Origin: Roseococcus pinisoli
GTDB taxonomy: Bacteria > Pseudomonadota > Alphaproteobacteria > Acetobacterales > Acetobacteraceae
Assembly: GCF_018413645.1 (NCBI RefSeq)
Contig: NZ_JAHCDA010000002.1
Location: 496,001 to 560,000 of the forward strand
Direction: 5' to 3'
Length of the DNA stretch: 64,000 bases
Under the pieces are notes generated by a model. The model made no database searches and was not told where the DNA came from. It was given only the letters and a program-made list of their open reading frames with translations. Below are positions 7,580 to 15,059 of the stretch, piece by piece (position 1 is the stretch's first letter; each line of letters opens with the position of its first letter). Position numbers and translations under genes: made by a program.

Positions 7580-8440
7580 TCAGCGCGCCCGCGCCAGTAC
7601 CTTCCGCGCGCGTTCCACGACCGGCAGGTCGATCATCGCGCCCTCGAAGGCCACGGCACCGAGGCCCTGGATCAAGGCCTCGTCGAAGGCCTGGATCAGG
7701 CGTCGGGCGCGATCCACCTCGGCCGGCGAGGGGCCGTATTCCTCGTTGATGATGGGCACGTGCAGCGGATGGATGCAGGCGGTGCAGCCGAAGCCCAGCT
7801 GGCGGGACCGCTTCAGCGAGGCCCGGTAGCCCTCGAGATCCGAGAAATCGGCGAAGGCGCCCACGGAACCGAGCGGCAGGATGCCGGCACCGCGGGCAGC
7901 GGCCACCACCATCATGCCGAAGACATACATGCTGTCGGCGCCCGGCACGGCCTCCAGCTCGGTGGAGAGGTCCTCGCTGCCGATGCCGATCGCCGCCATC
8001 CGGGGATCGGCCAGCGCGATGGCCTGGAGCTGGCCCAGGGCCTGGGGTGTCTCCACCATGCCGATGAAGCGCGTATGGCCGCGCGGCAGGTCGAGCAGCA
8101 CCTCGCGGGCGGCGACGATCTCGCTCAGCAGCTTCACATGCTCCGGGCCCATGAGCTTGGGGAGCATGAGGGACGAGACTTCCGGCATCACGGCCGCGGC
8201 GATGTCGATGACGGACATCTCCATGGGCCGGTTGATGCGCACGCAGACCTCGACGCCGGCCTGCTTCAGCGTCCGCGCGGCGGCGGGCAGGGCGTCGCGC
8301 GCCGCCTGCTTCTCGCCCGGCGGGATGCTGTCCTCGAGGTCGAGGATGATGACGTCCGCCCCACGGGTATGCGCCTTGGCGACAAAGCGCTCGGAGGTCG
8401 TGGGGACGAAGAGCAGGGAACGCCAGTTGGGCGCGGACAT
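7580..8440 (-). CDS. CoA-ester lyase, HpcH/HpaI aldolase (CitE-like)
   Basis: 286 residues of the CitE-like TIM-barrel family, which cleaves hydroxyacyl-CoA esters such as citramalyl-CoA, malyl-CoA or methylmalyl-CoA to acetyl-CoA plus a 2-oxoacid. Seen: the N-terminal RSLLFVP, the Mg-binding Asp/Glu block VIILDLEDSIPPGEK near residue 30-45, CVRIN near 67 and the second Mg-binding block GMVETPQAL near 130. The gene abuts a class III CoA transferase (no gap) and a MaoC-type hydratase. The trio transferase, hydratase and lyase is what itaconate or mesaconate breakdown needs, so citramalyl-CoA is a plausible substrate; the exact substrate is inference. Confidence 0.85.
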   Translation of the reverse strand: MSAPNWRSLLFVPTTSERFVAKAHTRGADVIILDLEDSIPPGEKQAARDALPAAARTLKQAGVEVCVRINRPMEMSVIDIAAAVMPEVSSLMLPKLMGPEHVKLLSEIVAAREVLLDLPRGHTRFIGMVETPQALGQLQAIALADPRMAAIGIGSEDLSTELEAVPGADSMYVFGMMVVAAARGAGILPLGSVGAFADFSDLEGYRASLKRSRQLGFGCTACIHPLHVPIINEEYGPSPAEVDRARRLIQAFDEALIQGLGAVAFEGAMIDLPVVERARKVLARAR

Positions 8441-9643
8441 CTATTTCACTCCTTCGAAGGCGGCGCCGGAATCGAGCATGGCCGCGATGCGCGCCTCGTC
8501 CCAGCCGAGCTCGGCGAGGACCTCACGGGTATTCCGGCCGAGCTGCGGCGCGGGCAGGGTCTCCTCGCGCATGCCGCCGCTGAACCGGTTGGCGACGCTG
8601 GTGCGACGGATCCGGCCTTCGGTCGGATGCTCGTCGAAATTCCAGAAGCCGACCTCCTGCAGATGCGGGTCGTCCAGCAGGTCGTCGATGGTGCTGTAGG
8701 GCGCGACCGGCACGTCGGCGGCGGTGAAGATCTCGACCCATTCGGCCGTGGTCTTCGCCTTCAGCGCCTCGCAGCGGAGCTCGAAGAACTCGGCGGCATG
8801 GTGCGTGCGCGCGATGGGCGAGCAGAAGCGCGGATCTTCCTTGAGCTCCGGCCGGCCGATGGCGTCCAGGAAGGCGAAGGCCTGGGCGTTGTTGTTCGGA
8901 TGGGCCGTGATGTAGCCGTCCTTGGTGGGAAGGGGACGGTAATAGGGGCTGAGCAGGCGTCCATCGCCGGTCGGCCCCTCGGGCGGCTCGAAGGTGGCGG
9001 CGCCGAGGTGCTCCGTCATGACGAAGCTCGCCATGTTCTCGAACATGGGCACCTCGATGGCCTCGCCCAGGCCGGTCTTCTCGCGGCGGTAAAGGGCGAA
9101 GCCGATGCTCTGCGCGGCGATGAGGCCGGTCGTGTGGTCGGTCATCACCATGGGCACGAAGCGAGGCTCGCCGGTCGCGCGCTCGAAGGTGGCGGCCACG
9201 CCCGACATGGACTGGATCACGGGGTCGTAGGCAGGCCGGTTGAAGTAGCGGCCGCCGCGCCCGAAGGCGAGGATGCTGCAATGGATCAGCCGGGGATTGG
9301 CCGCCTGCAGCGAGGCGAAGTCCAGCCCCGCGCGCACCAGCCCCGAGGGGCGGACGTTGCTCACGAACACGTCCGCCTCGGCGATGAGGGCCTTCATCGC
9401 GGCCAGCCCCTCGGGCTGCTTGAAGTCGAGGCCGATGCTGCGCTTGTTGCGGTTGAAGTTGATGAACTTGCCGCTCATGGCCGGGGTGCGGCTGCCGGCC
9501 GCCAGGTAGCGCAGGATGTCGCCGCCCGGCGCCTCGACCTTGATGACCTCGGCGCCCTGGTCGGCCAGGGTCCGCGTGCAGATGGGGCCGACGACGACGG
9601 TGGTGAGGTCCACCACCTTCACGCCGGCAAGGGGGCCGCTCAT
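8441..9643 (-). CDS. Class III CoA transferase (CaiB/BaiF family)
   Basis: 400 residues of the family III CoA transferases, which move CoA between carboxylic acids through a glutamyl/aspartyl anhydride. The N-terminal signature LAGVKVVDLTTVVVGP, with GAEVIKVEAPGGD near residue 30-40, and the catalytic Asp region AYDPVIQSMSG near 155 are visible. It overlaps the hydratase stop by ATGA and ends directly before the CitE-like lyase, so the three proteins are likely made together. It should activate an organic acid, perhaps a C5 dicarboxylate imported with the Bug receptor of the operon, for hydration and cleavage. Confidence 0.88.
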   Translation of the reverse strand: MSGPLAGVKVVDLTTVVVGPICTRTLADQGAEVIKVEAPGGDILRYLAAGSRTPAMSGKFINFNRNKRSIGLDFKQPEGLAAMKALIAEADVFVSNVRPSGLVRAGLDFASLQAANPRLIHCSILAFGRGGRYFNRPAYDPVIQSMSGVAATFERATGEPRFVPMVMTDHTTGLIAAQSIGFALYRREKTGLGEAIEVPMFENMASFVMTEHLGAATFEPPEGPTGDGRLLSPYYRPLPTKDGYITAHPNNNAQAFAFLDAIGRPELKEDPRFCSPIARTHHAAEFFELRCEALKAKTTAEWVEIFTAADVPVAPYSTIDDLLDDPHLQEVGFWNFDEHPTEGRIRRTSVANRFSGGMREETLPAPQLGRNTREVLAELGWDEARIAAMLDSGAAFEGVK

Positions 9644-10509
9644 GTGAACTCCAGATCCATCTGCGCGCAGAGCTTACCCTCGCGATCCGCCACCCAGACG
9701 TTCATGCGGCAATCCTCGGTCAGGGCGTGGCCGGAGAGGGTGATGGTGTCGCCGACATAGATCGGCCGCGTCAGCCGCGCATCGACGGAGACCAGCCGAT
9801 GCGCCGGCGCGTTCTGGACGGCGGCGTCCAGCAGCAGCTGCATCGTCAGCCCGCCATTCTGCACCGTGTTGGGGTAGCCCTCCTCGGTGCGGGAATAGTC
9901 GGCATCGTAATGGATGCGATGGGCGTTCCAGGTCACGGCCGAGTAGCGGAAGACCAGCGGGCTCGGCAGGTGCTTCTCCACGGTCCAGGCCGCATCGGTC
10001 GGCGCGGGCGTGCCGGGATTGACCGGCGAGGTCGTGCCCGCCGGCACCGCCTCGCGATAGACGGCGTCGAACTCGTCGATCGCGATCACCTGGTTCCCCA
10101 CCTCATAGGTGTTGCGCATGGTGAGGACGCAGATGATGCCGGTGCGCGCCCGCTTGGGCTCGATGGCCGCGACCTCGGCCTTCTTCACCAGCGTGTCGCC
10201 CACATGCAGCCGGCCGGGCATGCGGACCCGGCGGCCGGCACCCATGCGGCGGGGCAGGGGGATGGGCGGCAGGATCACGCCCTTGTTCGGGTGTCCATCG
10301 GGGCCGATGTCGCTCTGCATCGCGCTTTCGCAGCAGAACATGCTGAACCAGTGCGGCGGCAGGTTCGTGCCGCGCGGGAAGGAGTCGGGATCGTAGTCCA
10401 GCATGGCCGCGATCCGGCGCAGCATGCTGGGCGAGACGTCGTCCTCCGAGACGCGGACATGGCCCAGCCAGTCGCGCTTCACGGCCTCGATTGCTTCGAA
10501 GAAATCCAT
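9640..10509 (-). CDS. MaoC-type enoyl-CoA hydratase with FAS1-like N-terminal domain (mesaconyl/itaconyl-CoA hydratase-like)
   Basis: 289 residues forming a double hot-dog. The N-terminal half (about 1-150) is the FAS1-like dehydratase domain; the C-terminal half has the hydratase catalytic block FRYSAVTWNAHRIHYD near residue 190-205, with Asn/His/Asp in expected places. Characterised relatives include mesaconyl-C4-CoA hydratase and itaconyl-CoA hydratase. The gene lies 2 bases after the Bug receptor stop and overlaps the CoA transferase by ATGA. The combination points to hydration of an unsaturated dicarboxylyl-CoA before cleavage by the CitE-like lyase; substrate identity is inferred. Confidence 0.82.
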   Translation of the reverse strand: MDFFEAIEAVKRDWLGHVRVSEDDVSPSMLRRIAAMLDYDPDSFPRGTNLPPHWFSMFCCESAMQSDIGPDGHPNKGVILPPIPLPRRMGAGRRVRMPGRLHVGDTLVKKAEVAAIEPKRARTGIICVLTMRNTYEVGNQVIAIDEFDAVYREAVPAGTTSPVNPGTPAPTDAAWTVEKHLPSPLVFRYSAVTWNAHRIHYDADYSRTEEGYPNTVQNGGLTMQLLLDAAVQNAPAHRLVSVDARLTRPIYVGDTITLSGHALTEDCRMNVWVADREGKLCAQMDLEFT

Positions 10510-10511
10510 GT

Positions 10512-11501
10512 TCAGTCGGCCACCAGGTTGAGACGTTGGATGAGGCTGCCCCAGCGGGCGGCATCGGCGCGGGTCACGCGGTAGAAGTCCTCGGGCGTGT
10601 TGCGGGGGGCGATGTCGGCGCCGACGCGCTCATATCCGGCCTTCACGCGAGGATCGTCCAGCGCATCGTTCAGCGCGGCCGAGATGCGCGCGACGGCTTC
10701 GGGCGGCGTGCCGGTGCGGACGGTGATACCGAAATGCGCCAGGCCGGTGAAGCCGGGCAGTGTCTCGGCGACCGTCGGCACGCCCGGCCAGGCGTCGCGC
10801 CGCTCGGCGCTGGTGATGCCCAGCGCGCGGACGCTGGCCACGTTCCGGACCGTCTCGGCCTCGGGCAGGCCCATGCAGCGGGCATGGATGCGGCCGGAGA
10901 GGAGGTCCGTCATGGCCTGGGTGCTCTGGCGGTAGGGCACGTGCACCATGTCGAGGCCGAGGCGCCCGCCGATATCCTCCATCAGCAGATGCGTGCTGGC
11001 GCCGACGCCGGCCGAGGCGAAGTTGAACTTGCCCGGGTTCTGACGGATCCAGCCGACGAGGGAGGGGAAGTCCTCGGCCGGGATGGAGCGGTGCACGACC
11101 AGCGCATGCGCCGTGGAGCAGAACTGGCCGATCGGCAGGAAGTCCTTCTCCCAATCATAGGTGAGGTTGCGGTAGAGCAGCGCGTTCAGCCCGCTATTCG
11201 TCCCCATCGTCGCGGTCATCATGGTGTAGCCGTCGGCCGGCGAGCGCACGAGCGCCTCGGCCGCGACATTGCCCGCGCCGCCGGGCCGGTTGTCCACGAC
11301 CACCGCCTGGCCGAGACGCTGCTGCAGGGCATCGGCCGTGACGCGGGAGACGATGTCGGTCTGCCCGCCGCCGCCATAGGGGACCAGCAGGCGAAGGGCG
11401 CGATCCGGGAAGGGGGCGGCGCGGCCGATTCGTGGTGTCGCCAGCAGGAGCGAGCCGCCCAGGGCGGCTCGGCGCGTGAGCGCCGTATCACGTTGGTTCA
11501 T
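10512..11501 (-). CDS. Bug-family solute-binding receptor (tripartite tricarboxylate transporter type)
   Basis: 329 residues from ATG 11501, which has AGGAAACGG just upstream. It has a Tat-like twin-Arg N-terminus (LTRRAALGGSLLLATPRIG, then RAAP) and the Bug fold signatures ALRLLVPYGGGGQTD near residue 35 and VVDNRPGGAGN near 70, which hold the carboxylate of organic-acid ligands. It is the first gene of the four-gene CoA-ester operon, so it probably binds that pathway's substrate in the periplasm. No TctA/TctB membrane partners are nearby, a common situation for Bug receptors, which may share a distant transporter or act as sensors. Confidence 0.88.
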   Translation of the reverse strand: MNQRDTALTRRAALGGSLLLATPRIGRAAPFPDRALRLLVPYGGGGQTDIVSRVTADALQQRLGQAVVVDNRPGGAGNVAAEALVRSPADGYTMMTATMGTNSGLNALLYRNLTYDWEKDFLPIGQFCSTAHALVVHRSIPAEDFPSLVGWIRQNPGKFNFASAGVGASTHLLMEDIGGRLGLDMVHVPYRQSTQAMTDLLSGRIHARCMGLPEAETVRNVASVRALGITSAERRDAWPGVPTVAETLPGFTGLAHFGITVRTGTPPEAVARISAALNDALDDPRVKAGYERVGADIAPRNTPEDFYRVTRADAARWGSLIQRLNLVAD

Positions 11502-11633
11502 CGGACCGTTTCCTGAAATTATCTTTGCAAACAATCTGTGCCGGAATGCCATTGCGGTCAAAGCGCACGGGCCGTCTGTTCAATCCCCGGGCGAGCCCGC
11601 AGGCTGCGGGCAAGAACCCAAGGAGGACGCCCC

Positions 11634-12179
11634 ATGGCCCGACTGCCCTATCTCAACCCGGAGGATCTGGCCGAGGCCGACCGGCCGCTGCTGAAGCGCA
11701 TGATCACGCTGCACCGCTGCCTGGTGAACAGCCCCGGCGCGGCGCGGGCCTTCAGCGGGCTCGGCCAGTACATCCGCTACGGCATGAAGCTTGATCCGCG
11801 GCTGCGCGAGCTCGCGATCCTGCAGGTGGGCTGGCTGGCGCGCTCGCCCTACGAATGGTCGCATCACGTGAAGATCGGCCACGACTTCGGCGTCACGGAC
11901 GAGGATGTCACGGCCCTCATCGCCGAGACGGACGGCAAGCCCAACGGGTTGGAGCCTCTGGCGAAACTGGTGCTGAAGGGCGCGCGCGAGGTCTATGCCG
12001 GCGGCATGTCGGCCGGGACCTTCGCCGAGCTGCAGCAGCATTTCGACAACGAGGCGATGGTGGACCTGACGGTCACGGCCGCCTTCTACTGCGCAGTGGT
12101 GCGCACCCTGGCGAGCCTCGCGATCGACGTGGAGCCCGAATACCAGCCCTATCTCGACAAGTTCCCTTTCCCGGCCTGA
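11634..12179 (+). CDS. Carboxymuconolactone decarboxylase-family protein without the AhpD cysteine pair
   Basis: 181 residues from ATG 11634, which has a strong AAGGAGG 7-8 bases upstream. The helical CMD fold is shown by the block RELAILQVGWLARSPYEWSHH near residue 65-85: the conserved Glu and His are there, but the CxxC of peroxidase-type AhpD proteins is missing. Many such CMD proteins are linked to catabolic clusters, and a few are decarboxylases or hydrolases; the reaction is unknown. It is divergent from the Bug receptor operon with 132 bases between starts, so it may serve the same pathway. A 12-bp hairpin follows its stop. Confidence 0.8.
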   Translation: MARLPYLNPEDLAEADRPLLKRMITLHRCLVNSPGAARAFSGLGQYIRYGMKLDPRLRELAILQVGWLARSPYEWSHHVKIGHDFGVTDEDVTALIAETDGKPNGLEPLAKLVLKGAREVYAGGMSAGTFAELQQHFDNEAMVDLTVTAAFYCAVVRTLASLAIDVEPEYQPYLDKFPFPA

Positions 12180-12184
12180 GCGGA

Positions 12185-12222
12185 GCGATCCGCCGCCCGG
12201 TCATTCCATGGCGGCGGATCGC
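12185..12222 (+). terminator. Hairpin after the CMD-family gene
   Basis: GCGATCCGCCGC (12185-12196) and GCGGCGGATCGC (12211-12222) pair perfectly over 12 bp with a 14-base loop, five bases after the CMD stop. It probably ends the CMD transcript. It also shows that an upstream ATG at 12208 for the next gene would lie inside a strong hairpin, which favours the later ATG at 12241. Confidence 0.6.
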
Positions 12223-12240
12223 GCTCTAAACCTTCCGGCC

Positions 12241-13773
12241 ATGGATCACCCCCGCCTCGCCGAAGCCGACCGGCTCCATCTTTCCGGCCGCCACGCCGAG
12301 GCGATCGGCGGCTATGAGGAGGTCCTCGCCGCCGATCCGGACTGCTTCGAGGCCTGGAACGGTCTGGGCCATGCCGCCGCCTCGCGCCAGGAGTATGGGC
12401 AGGCCATCCCCGCACTGCGGCGCGCGCTCAAGCTCCGTGGCGAAGAGGCGACGCTGCGGGTCAACCTCGGAAAGGCGCTCTTCGCGCTGGGTCATGTGAC
12501 CGAGGCGGTGCGCGAATATGCCCGCGCCTGGCGCGAGGGCGACGAGGCGACGCGCGCCGCGGCGCTCCGGAACCTCGCGGTGATCGCGCCGGGCGATCCG
12601 GTGCTGGGCAATGCCGCCATCCGGGAGATCCGGCGCTACTGGGCCGAGGCGGAGGCGGCGGCCGTCACGCCTCTCGCACCGGCGCGGCGGCCGGGCGCAA
12701 AGCTGCGGCTTGCCTATTACGGCGCCTTCTTCCACGAGAAGAACTGGATGAAGATGTATATGGGCGTCCTCAACGCCCATGACCGCGATCGCTTCGAGCT
12801 GCACCTTATCGCCGACGGCGCGCCGCCCAGCGTGGAGGCCGGCTATCGCGACCATCCCGAGGATCGGATCTGGGAGGTGGGCGGCCTGCCCAATGCGGAG
12901 CTGGCGGGGCACATCGCGGAAGCCGGGATCGACGTGCTCGTCGACCTGAACGGCTACAGCCACCAGGCACGACTGCCACTGCTGCTGCACCGCGCGGCCC
13001 CGGTGCAGATCGCCTGGAACGGCATGTACGGCACCACGGGATTTCCCGGCCTCGATGCCCTGATCGGCGACGGCTGGAGCATTCCGCCGGAGGAGGAGCA
13101 GTTCTGCAGCGAGCCCGTCCGCCGCGTTGCACACACCTATCTGCCCTTTGACTTCTTCTACTCCACGCCGCCCGTCACTCCGCCGCCCTGCCTGGAGGCA
13201 GGGCACGTCACCTTCGGCAGCCTCAACTCGGCCTACAAGCTGACCGACCCCACGATCGAGGCGTGGTCGGCCGTGCTGCGGGCCGTGCCGTCGGCGCGGC
13301 TTCTTATGCGCAACCGGGCGCTGGACCATGCCTCCAATCGGGCCGACCTGCTGGCGCGCTTTGCCATCCACGGGGTCCCGGCCGAGCGGATCGCGCTCGA
13401 GGGCAGCGGCACGCATGACGAATTCCTGGCGACCTACGGGCGGATCGACCTGGCGCTCGACAGCTTCCCCTATAACGGCGGCACCACCACGGCCGAGGCG
13501 CTGTGGCAGGGCGTCCCGGTGCTGACCATCAACGGCGATCGCTGGGCCGGGCGCACCAGCCGTTCGATCCTGATGGCCGCCGGGCTCGGCCGATACGTGG
13601 CGCCGGACATCGCCTCCTTCGTGGAGACGGCAGTGGCACTGACGCAGGATCCCCAGGGCCTGGCCGAACGCCGCGCGGGACAGCGGGCGGCGCTGGCGGC
13701 CAGCCCCGCCTGCGATCCAGCCTCGCTCTGCCGGGAACTGGAGACCATCTACCTGGAGCTCGCCACCCGGTAG
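12241..13773 (+). CDS. TPR-containing O-GlcNAc-transferase-like glycosyltransferase (GT41)
   Basis: 510 residues. The N-terminal part (about 1-110) has two to three TPR-like helical pairs (SGRHAEAIGGYEEVLAADPD, then repeats rich in Ala/Leu at the right spacing). The C-terminal catalytic domain is that of the SPINDLY/OGT family: DVLVDLNGYSHQARLPL near residue 225, the PVQIAWNGMYGTTG block near 255, LIGDGWSIPP, VTFGSLNSAYKLT near 325 and the UDP-binding ALDSFPYNGGTTTAEALW block near 410. Bacterial members modify protein Ser/Thr or other acceptors, and the acceptor here is unknown. It is convergent with a Bug receptor gene. No signal peptide was seen, so it should act in the cytoplasm. Confidence 0.85.
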   Translation: MDHPRLAEADRLHLSGRHAEAIGGYEEVLAADPDCFEAWNGLGHAAASRQEYGQAIPALRRALKLRGEEATLRVNLGKALFALGHVTEAVREYARAWREGDEATRAAALRNLAVIAPGDPVLGNAAIREIRRYWAEAEAAAVTPLAPARRPGAKLRLAYYGAFFHEKNWMKMYMGVLNAHDRDRFELHLIADGAPPSVEAGYRDHPEDRIWEVGGLPNAELAGHIAEAGIDVLVDLNGYSHQARLPLLLHRAAPVQIAWNGMYGTTGFPGLDALIGDGWSIPPEEEQFCSEPVRRVAHTYLPFDFFYSTPPVTPPPCLEAGHVTFGSLNSAYKLTDPTIEAWSAVLRAVPSARLLMRNRALDHASNRADLLARFAIHGVPAERIALEGSGTHDEFLATYGRIDLALDSFPYNGGTTTAEALWQGVPVLTINGDRWAGRTSRSILMAAGLGRYVAPDIASFVETAVALTQDPQGLAERRAGQRAALAASPACDPASLCRELETIYLELATR

Positions 13774-13786
13774 CTGAGGTTCCGCC

Positions 13787-14755
13787 TCAGCCGACGGTGA
13801 TCCTGGCCTCGCGCACGACGGTGCCCCAGCGCTGCATCTCGGCCGCGAGGAAGCTGCGGAACTCCTCGGGCGTGTTGCGGCGGGTGGCCATGTTCATGCC
13901 GTCCAGCCGTTCGACGAAATGCGGGTCGCCGAGCATGCCGTTCAGCTCGGTATTCAGGCGCCGGATCACCGGTTCCGGCGTGCCGGCCGGGGCGATCAGC
14001 CCGTTCCACACCACGGCCTCGAAATCCGGGATGAATTCCGACATGGCCGGCAGATTGGGGAGGGCAGCCAGACGGCCGGTGCCGTTATGCGCCAGCGCGC
14101 GCACCTGGCCGGCACGGAGGAAGGGCAGGATCGCCGCCCCATCCACAAAGGCATATTTGATCTGCCCGCCGATGAGGTCGCTCACCGCCGGCGCACCACC
14201 GCGATAGGGAACATGGTTGAGGGGCGCGCCGGTCCGCAGGCGGAAGAGCTCAAGCCCCAGATGCTGCATGGTGCCGTTGCCGGCGCTGGCGCATTCGACG
14301 CCCCCGGGCGTGCGCTTCACCAGCTCGATCAGCTCCGGGACCGTGCGTGCCTCCACCGAGGGATGGACGGTCAGCATGGTCGGCACCGTGGCCGCGAGGA
14401 AGATCGGCGTGAAATCCCGCACGGCGTCATAGGGAAGGCTGGGCAGGAGGAAGGGGTTCACCGCGAAGGCGGAAGTATCGTGCAGCAGCGTGTAGCCGTC
14501 ATTGGCCGCGCGGGCGACGGCGTTGGCGCCGATCGTCCCACCTCCGCCACCGCGGTTCTCGATGACGATGGGCTGGCCCAGTGCCTCGGAAAGGCGGGCA
14601 TAGAAGAGCCGGCCCACGGAATCCGAGCCGCCGCCCGCCGCATAGGGGATCACGATGCGGATCGGGCGTGTCGGATAGGATTGGGCGGTGGCCAGGCGCG
14701 GCGCGGCGAGGCTGGCGAGGCTCCCGAGGGCCGCTCGACGGCGGGTGATGTTCAT
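13787..14755 (-). CDS. Bug-family solute-binding receptor
   Basis: 322 residues from ATG 14755, with AGGAACG upstream. It has a twin-Arg signal (MNITRRRAALGSLASLAAPR, then LATAQ), followed by the Bug carboxylate-binding loops IRIVIPYAAGGGSDS near residue 35 and VIENRGGGGGT near 68. It stands alone, between a GT41 glycosyltransferase and an MFS transporter, with no TctAB genes close by. It resembles the other two Bug receptors in this window in design but not closely in sequence. The ligand is unknown, most probably an organic acid. Confidence 0.85.
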   Translation of the reverse strand: MNITRRRAALGSLASLAAPRLATAQSYPTRPIRIVIPYAAGGGSDSVGRLFYARLSEALGQPIVIENRGGGGGTIGANAVARAANDGYTLLHDTSAFAVNPFLLPSLPYDAVRDFTPIFLAATVPTMLTVHPSVEARTVPELIELVKRTPGGVECASAGNGTMQHLGLELFRLRTGAPLNHVPYRGGAPAVSDLIGGQIKYAFVDGAAILPFLRAGQVRALAHNGTGRLAALPNLPAMSEFIPDFEAVVWNGLIAPAGTPEPVIRRLNTELNGMLGDPHFVERLDGMNMATRRNTPEEFRSFLAAEMQRWGTVVREARITVG

Positions 14756-15059
14756 GGGCGCGTTCCTGAAACCCGCTCTTGGCGGCGGGGCTGGGAAGCG
14801 ATGCTCCGTGTCCGGGGGAGGGAGTGTCAACGAAGAACGAAGTAGCCGCGATATTATTAAGTATCCGAAAGGCCAATGCTGCCTGAGATACATGGGCTTG
14901 GTGGCGCGCATCTTGAGGCATGGCGGGCGCGGCACTCGGAAGGGCTAGCCAGGTCGGGAGGGCATTGACCTCAACCGGAGTTGAGGTTCTAGGAGGCATG
15001 TCGGCTTGCCCGTGCAGGCTCTCGCCTGGGTCAAGGGCGAGAATGTAAGTGGAGCTGAC
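14756..15059. other. Intergenic region between a Bug receptor and an MFS transporter
   Basis: About 300 bases without a convincing gene. The part to about 14940 is partly AT-rich (around 14850-14880) and could hold the Bug promoter on the minus strand. The part from 14965 holds the palindromic promoter described separately. AGGAGG at 14991-14996 is followed by a 16-codon frame (14998-15048) and by an in-frame TTG at 15006 for the transporter, so the true translation start here is uncertain. Confidence 0.6.
14965..14995 (+). promoter_or_regulatory. SoxR/MerR-like operator within a promoter
   Basis: ACCTCAACCGGAGTTGAGGT (14968-14987) is a perfect inverted repeat with arms ACCTCAAC and GTTGAGGT around CGGA. 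It closely resembles the SoxR box (arms ACCTCAAG and CTTGAGGT). TTGACC at 14965-14970 can serve as the -35 element overlapping the left arm, as in MerR-family promoters with a long spacer; the -10 element is not obvious. It precedes an MFS transporter gene, a usual SoxR/MerR target. No MerR-type regulator gene is in the window. Confidence 0.5.

Noticed and set aside
7472-9760. A 762-codon plus-strand frame opposite the CitE and CoA transferase genes
   Set aside because: Both genes on the other strand have clear family motifs; the plus-strand frame is an artefact of high GC3.
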